From assembly GCA_030591625.1 (NCBI GenBank), contig JAUVAR010000081.1:1-9741 (forward strand): a stretch of 9,741 nucleotides of DNA, written 5' to 3'. The notes under the pieces are model-generated. The model was not told the origin of the DNA. It made no database searches and was given only the letters and a program-made list of their open reading frames with translations. Positions within the stretch are counted from its first letter, which is position 1. Each line of letters opens with the position of its first letter. The stretch comes from Candidatus Zixiibacteriota bacterium (lineage in GTDB: Bacteria; Zixibacteria; MSB-5A5; GN15; FEB-12). Shown here piece by piece: positions 5,559 through 9,741 of this stretch. Made by a program: the position numbers and the translations under genes.

Positions 5559-6986
5559 TTAATTGATAGAGAGCGATTCAAGCAGGAAGGCCGATAGCCG
5601 GAAATTCACAAACAGCTGACTCTGCCCACCGATCCAAAGGGAACCGGCCTCACAGTCGAGATAACCAAACGTATTTATGAACGTCTTGAGTTGAAGGCTA
5701 ACAGTTGTTGTATGCTTGACATTACCGGTAGGAAATGGCTCAGAATAGTCGCCAACTATTTCTGTCCAGGGCTGAGTCCATTCGTCGTGAATTGAACCTT
5801 CTCCTTTGCGGTAATAAGAAAAATTTCCAACGACAAGAGTTTGATTTGAGAACCATTTTTTAATCGAAAGCTCGGTCAGGTCATAGTCGTTTTCAAGAGC
5901 TGAACCGATCAACTTATTATCAAAGAGATATCTATTCCGCAAAAGCATTTGATTAAACGTACGATTTGTAACGCGCGAATATTCTGCTTGAAAATCAAGC
6001 CCCTGCCATAAATCGCTCAAATAGATACCGCCCAATAAAGCGTATTCATCCGGTTCCTGATCACCCTGAATTTCACGATCAATCTGTAAATCATCAATCA
6101 TAAGCTGACCATAAATTTTCCAGCCGACTTTTGGTTTGTAGGTGAAGTCAAAACCGACAGCCGTATTATCGTTGCTGCCATCATTTAGCTGCGCACCATG
6201 ATAGAACAAAATCGGATTGAGATAGTACAGGTCGATCTGTCGTCCTGCTCCACCAAAGAGAACTGTTTCAAACAAGCCAACTCGCAATTTATTGCTAAGA
6301 TGAAGATCAAGACGATGCGCGGCGTAATATCTGTTTTCAATTTGACTAACTGAATCGATCTCGGGCGAGAGAGCATCAAGTCGAGCCAGTCTATACGATA
6401 ATGTCAGTTTCCCCCAACGATAACGATACGAAAAACCATCAAGCGGCCGATCAGAAGAAAAGATAAACGAGCGACGAATTCCCCATGGCGATGCAAACCG
6501 TCCGAGCATTAAATCAAAATTCTCAAACTCTATTCGCGCAAATGCGTTTTCAACCTTGCCGGCAAAGCCTCGCCATTCTTTTCCTGAGTATGAAGAATCG
6601 CCCGCAAGCTGTTCATCAAGAATGAAATTTGAGTAAAAGAAAAGCCTGTCAGATGGTCTTCCGGTTATGCCAGCTCTGAATCGTTCGTAGCTTGTTGAAC
6701 GTTTATTTTCTTTTGCTCCGAAATCTTCGGAGACAAAAGCAAACAGATTAAGCGTGCGGTTATTACTTTTTTGCCATGACTGGAATGGTCCGGCCTGAGA
6801 TATAGAACCAAAAGAATAGGGCCAAAGCTGATAGTCGAATCTGTCTGATGAGAAAGTTTCTGTTCGTTCGAGACGGTCGTAGATAAAATCGAATTCCGGT
6901 TGGCCGGTTGGAAGGAAAAGAGAAGAGGCCGACAGGGTGCCGGCTGTCACGATAGAACTAAAAATTAATAATGTGAATCTTCTCAT
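5559..6986 (-). CDS. Wzi-like capsule-assembly outer-membrane beta-barrel protein
   Basis: The 475-residue protein has a signal peptide (MRRFTLLIFSSIVTAGTLSA, then an SAS cleavage site). The rest is made of short alternating strands rich in aromatics, with no cytoplasmic-type helix, as in an outer-membrane barrel. It follows the Wzi pattern: LPTGQPEFDFIYDRLERTE after the signal, LMLGRFASPWG, then DLYYLNPILFYHGAQLND, NDNTAVGFDFTY and QLMIDDLQID. These resemble the conserved NP..FY, N...G.D and IDD segments I recall from Wzi-type proteins. Wzi helps anchor or organise capsule at the surface, which fits its place 64 nt downstream of the polyprenyl sugar transferase. The frame is open to 7037, but only the ATG at 6986 gives a proper signal peptide; GGTGA lies 6 nt before it. 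Another porin-like role is possible. Confidence 0.75.
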   Translation of the reverse strand: MRRFTLLIFSSIVTAGTLSASSLFLPTGQPEFDFIYDRLERTETFSSDRFDYQLWPYSFGSISQAGPFQSWQKSNNRTLNLFAFVSEDFGAKENKRSTSYERFRAGITGRPSDRLFFYSNFILDEQLAGDSSYSGKEWRGFAGKVENAFARIEFENFDLMLGRFASPWGIRRSFIFSSDRPLDGFSYRYRWGKLTLSYRLARLDALSPEIDSVSQIENRYYAAHRLDLHLSNKLRVGLFETVLFGGAGRQIDLYYLNPILFYHGAQLNDGSNDNTAVGFDFTYKPKVGWKIYGQLMIDDLQIDREIQGDQEPDEYALLGGIYLSDLWQGLDFQAEYSRVTNRTFNQMLLRNRYLFDNKLIGSALENDYDLTELSIKKWFSNQTLVVGNFSYYRKGEGSIHDEWTQPWTEIVGDYSEPFPTGNVKHTTTVSLQLKTFINTFGYLDCEAGSLWIGGQSQLFVNFRLSAFLLESLSIN

Positions 6987-7016
6987 TGTAGTCACCATCC
7001 TGGCAACAATTTGTAT

Positions 7017-7033
7017 GGCCTCCCCTCGGGGCC
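7017..7033 (-). other. GC-rich hairpin between the sugar transferase and barrel genes
   Basis: On the minus strand GGCC (7033-7030) pairs with GGCC (7020-7017), with one more C-G pair past a C/A mismatch and a small purine loop. It lies 18 nt after the sugar-transferase stop in otherwise AT-rich sequence. There is no T-tract. It could be an mRNA stability or attenuation structure setting the level of the barrel gene. Confidence 0.3.
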
Positions 7034-7050
7034 ACACAAAAACTTTCTTC

Positions 7051-8709
7051 CTATACGCCTGAACCTTTCAGTACGGCCGGGATAGTTTTGAAGAGGATTC
7101 TCGTATCTAACCATAACGACCAGTTGTCGATATATTCTAAATCGAGTTTCATCCAATCCTCAAAACCGATATCATTACGTCCATTCACCTGCCATAAACA
7201 GGTTACACCCGGCTTTACAGAAAGCCTGCGATGTTGCCATGGACTATACTTGCTAACTTCCTTAGGTAGTGGGGGTCGTGGTCCAACCAACGACATCTCA
7301 CCCTTCAGTACATTTATCAATTGTGGTAGTTCATCAATTGAATATTTTCTTAAGAAACGTCCGGTCTTTGTAATACGAGGATCTTTGTTAATCTTAAAAA
7401 CAGGTCCTGACATTTCATTTTGAGCCGATAGTGATTCTTTTTTCTCTTCTGCATCATCACACATCGTTCGGAATTTGTAGAGATTAAACCTGCGTCCATT
7501 GATGCCTGATCGTTCCTGCTTAAAGAGCGTTGGTCCTTTGCTTCCAAACTTAACAGCAATAGCTGCGGTAGCCAATATCGGCGAAATGAGAATCAAACCA
7601 CAAAAGGCACCAATTCGATCAATCGCATTCTTAACAAAGAGTGATAACGAATTAGCCGGAGCCGAACGATATTCCATTGCCGGCATACCATTAACAAAGG
7701 CTGGTCTGATTTTCGAAACCTGAGGGTAGTAAACATTTGGTATTACAAATACCGGCACACCCATACTCTCTGCCGAATAAAACAGTTCGCGTGAATTAGT
7801 AATATCATGCGGTTCTACTGCCACAAAAATAGCATCAACCTGGCCATTCAAGACTGTCGATTCAAGTTTATCTGGATGTCCAAGAAGCGGAATATCTCGG
7901 TACCTCCACATACCTTTTCGTCGGTAGTCAAAGAAGCCTACAACCTTTGTATCAAGCTCAGGTGAGTTTACAATTTTATCTGCTACTAAACGAGCGTGGC
8001 TTCCTGTTCCAAGGATAATAGCTTTGCGTGCCAACTCATTGCTGCCCGATTTTCTTGTATCTTCTGCAAGTGATCTGGTAACAAACCTTGAATATACAAG
8101 CATAGCCAACTCAGCTATTAAATTTAAACCTATAAAGATAGCACAAGTACTAATAGTAAACGGCCATGATAGGACAAAGCAGATAGCTATAAGAGCAACC
8201 GCAATTTGCAGTTCATCTGAAATTACCCACCAAATCTGTTTTCTAATTCTATATTTAGCCAGAACTGGAGCTCGTCCCCGAGTGAGAAAATACCAAAGGC
8301 GAACAACTCCTAAAGCTGCAAAAACCTGCCAGACTGATTCAAAAATTCCTATTGAAAACTGAATTGCCAGATATAAAGCCCCGGCCGAAACTGCAGACAT
8401 ACCGATCTGCCCGGCACTTGCCATTAGTAGCTTGCGTAAATATTTTCTCATATCACCCCTGATACTGCCCGTCATCCCCGGCTCAAAGCTTATTGCCCCA
8501 AACTCGTTAACCCCTTCAGAATCTTTCGGATTACCATTAGATAATAGCGACCCTGATAATTCGACCGATTGAAGATCAGGTTGATGCCCGGGAAATCTAC
8601 TTCCCGTGCAGTCATCCTTTAAGTTAATATCGGAACTAATATTAGTCTCTTTAGCCGGAGAATTAAAGGAATCACCAGTCATTGGGATATGGGCTGTTGG
8701 GGTCTTCAT
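7051..8709 (-). CDS. Polyprenyl-phosphate sugar-phosphate transferase (WcaJ/WbaP type)
   Basis: The enzyme moves a sugar-1-phosphate from a nucleotide sugar to undecaprenyl phosphate, the first step of exopolysaccharide or capsule repeat-unit synthesis at the inner membrane. Residues 1-86 are a hydrophilic Ser/Asn/Asp-rich stretch. About four membrane segments lie at 100-118, 122-141, 162-180 and 183-206. A nucleotide-binding-like CoA_binding_3 domain begins at AIILGTGSHARLVAD (230-244). A re-entrant segment is at 364-386. The catalytic bac_transf domain has FKQERSGINGRRFNLYKFRTM, GPVFKINKDPRIT, SIDELPQLINVLKGEMSLVG, PRPP and KPGVTCLWQVNGR. The ATG at 8709 has AGGA 10 nt upstream. An ATG at 8451 with AGGGG 4 nt upstream would give 466 residues, the usual family length, so the true start is open. 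The sugar cannot be named. Confidence 0.93.
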   Translation of the reverse strand: MKTPTAHIPMTGDSFNSPAKETNISSDINLKDDCTGSRFPGHQPDLQSVELSGSLLSNGNPKDSEGVNEFGAISFEPGMTGSIRGDMRKYLRKLLMASAGQIGMSAVSAGALYLAIQFSIGIFESVWQVFAALGVVRLWYFLTRGRAPVLAKYRIRKQIWWVISDELQIAVALIAICFVLSWPFTISTCAIFIGLNLIAELAMLVYSRFVTRSLAEDTRKSGSNELARKAIILGTGSHARLVADKIVNSPELDTKVVGFFDYRRKGMWRYRDIPLLGHPDKLESTVLNGQVDAIFVAVEPHDITNSRELFYSAESMGVPVFVIPNVYYPQVSKIRPAFVNGMPAMEYRSAPANSLSLFVKNAIDRIGAFCGLILISPILATAAIAVKFGSKGPTLFKQERSGINGRRFNLYKFRTMCDDAEEKKESLSAQNEMSGPVFKINKDPRITKTGRFLRKYSIDELPQLINVLKGEMSLVGPRPPLPKEVSKYSPWQHRRLSVKPGVTCLWQVNGRNDIGFEDWMKLDLEYIDNWSLWLDTRILFKTIPAVLKGSGV

Positions 8710-8712
8710 ATA

Positions 8713-8760
8713 TTATTGATCCTGATCGGGATAGAGCCATTGTTCAATTTTCAGGCTCAT
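8713..8760 (-). CDS. Possible 15-codon leader ORF before the sugar transferase
   Basis: ATG at 8760 opens a 15-residue frame (MSLKIEQWLYPDQDQ) ending at UAA 3 nt before the sugar-transferase ATG. AGGA precedes it with 4 nt spacing. Its stop-to-start closeness could couple translation. No family is recognised, and a frame this short may be chance. Confidence 0.3.
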   Translation of the reverse strand: MSLKIEQWLYPDQDQ

Positions 8761-8775
8761 AATGTCCTAATCAAG

Positions 8776-8789
8776 AGGCAATTCTGCCT
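8776..8789 (-). other. Short hairpin just after the HisC-like gene
   Basis: AGGCA and TGCCT pair perfectly around the loop GAAT, starting 4 nt after the stop codon of the HisC-like gene. A following U-run is absent, so it is at best a weak terminator or a 3'-end stabilising stem before the sugar-transferase leader. Confidence 0.35.
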
Positions 8790-8793
8790 GACT

Positions 8794-9741
8794 TTACACT
8801 GTCACCACAGTTTCAACCGCCATTACTGATTCTGTCTCATCCGAAGCAGTTTTTGTCTTTCCAACTTCAAACTCAGATCTGCGCAGCAATTTAATTGGTC
8901 GTTTGTCGAGTGCCTTGATTTTGAGACTCTCTTTCGGAGTTGTTGCAAGAGCATTTAAGAACTGATCGTTGGACAATGGAGACTGGATTGTGTATCGCAA
9001 ATAATTTCCCAGTCCGGGAACACCATGCATATTCTCAATTTCTACTTTATTCGATGCAAAGTGATTACAAACACGAGCCGGATCGGCGACACGGAACATC
9101 AGAAAATCTGAGGGAGCAAGTCTTACCTGAATACCCTTAGCGGTCATTGCGCTCGAAAGTCTTATCGATTCATCGTAGATCATCTGCAGACGTTGAGTCT
9201 GGACCGCATCACTGGCCAGCATTGTTGTAATAATTTTCGTTAACGGTACTGACATTCTTTGCCAGCTATGTTCTCCGCGAAGGCTATCTATCAAATTTTT
9301 AGAACCAACCACAAAGCCAGACTCTGAACCGATTGAAAATCCGGCGGTGAATGAACGAAGGATTGATACATTCGAATGATCACCTATAAGATCAACTGCC
9401 GAAGTGCCCAAAAATTCATGATAGTGTTCATCAACAACTAATAAACCATCCGGTATAGACTGACTGAATGTTCGCAACTCTTCAAGTGTAAAGGCTGCGC
9501 CGGTTGTGCGACTCGGATTGGCAACATAGATAATATCATTGGATGAAAGCTCTTCGTTGGAAACCGCCTTCTGATCGGCAGCAAACGGTGAGACTCCATG
9601 ATGTTCTGTTAACTCATACCCCGCTCGATCAACCGCCATTTCAACCGATGGAGTAGCATAACCTGCTACCTGTACTTTCGATGTACCTGTATCAATAATT
9701 GTTAAGAGAGCCGCTAATGCGTCAGTAGCATCGCGAAACAT
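8794..9741 (-). CDS. HisC-like aminotransferase fold, catalytic Lys missing (partial, N-terminus beyond the window)
   Basis: The 315 residues shown match the middle and end of fold-type I PLP aminotransferases of the HisC (histidinol-phosphate) type. VANPSRTTGAAFTLEEL (73-89) stands for NPNNPTG, and LLVVDEHYHEF (100-110) for VVDEAYxEF. ILRSFTAGFSIGSESGF (127-143) stands for RTLSKAFGLAGLRxGY, and YLRYTIQSPLSNDQFLNAL (247-265) holds the carboxylate-binding Arg249. In the third motif the PLP lysine is Ala133, and the phosphate-binding Arg of RxGY is Glu/Ser. The protein is therefore probably not an active transaminase. A 45-residue charged tail follows the fold. Methionine at the right edge is likely internal, because about 70 N-terminal family residues are missing. 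It precedes the polysaccharide transferase by 84 nt; its role there is unknown. Confidence 0.8.
   Translation of the reverse strand: MFRDATDALAALLTIIDTGTSKVQVAGYATPSVEMAVDRAGYELTEHHGVSPFAADQKAVSNEELSSNDIIYVANPSRTTGAAFTLEELRTFSQSIPDGLLVVDEHYHEFLGTSAVDLIGDHSNVSILRSFTAGFSIGSESGFVVGSKNLIDSLRGEHSWQRMSVPLTKIITTMLASDAVQTQRLQMIYDESIRLSSAMTAKGIQVRLAPSDFLMFRVADPARVCNHFASNKVEIENMHGVPGLGNYLRYTIQSPLSNDQFLNALATTPKESLKIKALDKRPIKLLRRSEFEVGKTKTASDETESVMAVETVVTV

Noticed and set aside
6987..7037. Longer start for the barrel protein (MWPRGEA)
   Set aside because: It would bury the signal peptide behind 17 residues encoded by the GC-rich hairpin; the ATG at 6986 gives a standard signal peptide with an SD-like GGTGA.
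8024..8362. Plus-strand 112-residue frame inside the sugar transferase
   Set aside because: It is antisense to the well-supported membrane region of the transferase, with no recognisable motifs.
1..9741. CRISPR arrays, tRNAs, transposases, toxin-antitoxin or phage-defence genes
   Set aside because: No direct-repeat array, cloverleaf-like sequence, insertion-sequence ends or related protein motifs were seen on either strand.

Overview
The window is chromosomal DNA from a Gram-negative bacterium. It encodes an outer-membrane beta-barrel protein with a signal peptide, at least one clear lipoprotein and an exopolysaccharide priming transferase. Base composition looks AT-leaning (low forties percent GC by eye) and SD sequences are of the AGGA/GGAG type. 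No phylogenetic marker is present. The mix would fit an FCB-group or candidate-phylum bacterium such as Zixibacteria, but that is a guess. I see no tRNA, rRNA, CRISPR array, insertion sequence or phage gene.

Layout. Almost everything is on the minus strand, so it reads from high to low coordinates. At 9741-5559 is a surface-polysaccharide block: a degenerate HisC-like aminotransferase (cut by the window edge), a possible 15-codon leader ORF, a WcaJ/WbaP-type polyprenyl-phosphate sugar transferase, and a Wzi-like outer-membrane barrel. At 5438-1340 is a thiol/selenol redox block: an exported DUF255 (YyaL/SPATA20-type) thioredoxin-domain protein, an OsmC-like protein, a DUF302 protein, a 58-residue membrane protein whose frame is crossed by an in-frame UGA, an FmdB-type zinc ribbon, and a thioredoxin-like lipoprotein. 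At 579-1343 a SAM methyltransferase runs on the plus strand and overlaps the lipoprotein gene stop-to-stop. At 413-1 is an NfeD-family membrane protein, divergent from the methyltransferase and cut by the left edge.

The main discovery candidate is the small gene at 2135-2311. Read conventionally it is a 33-residue fragment. Read through UGA it is a two-helix membrane protein. The UGA falls where, from memory, the related small DUF6132-type proteins carry a conserved Cys. A 13-bp stem-loop with a G in the first two loop positions starts 9 nt after the UGA, with its apical loop 22 nt after it, as expected for a bacterial SECIS. I read it as an unannotated selenoprotein, packed within 9-11 nt of its operon neighbours. 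Those neighbours are mostly Cys-based redox proteins, and two of them have related ACxWC thioredoxin folds and export signals, which suggests a membrane/periplasmic thiol redox module. A second point is that the HisC-like protein has Ala where the PLP-binding Lys should be, so it is probably a pseudoenzyme.
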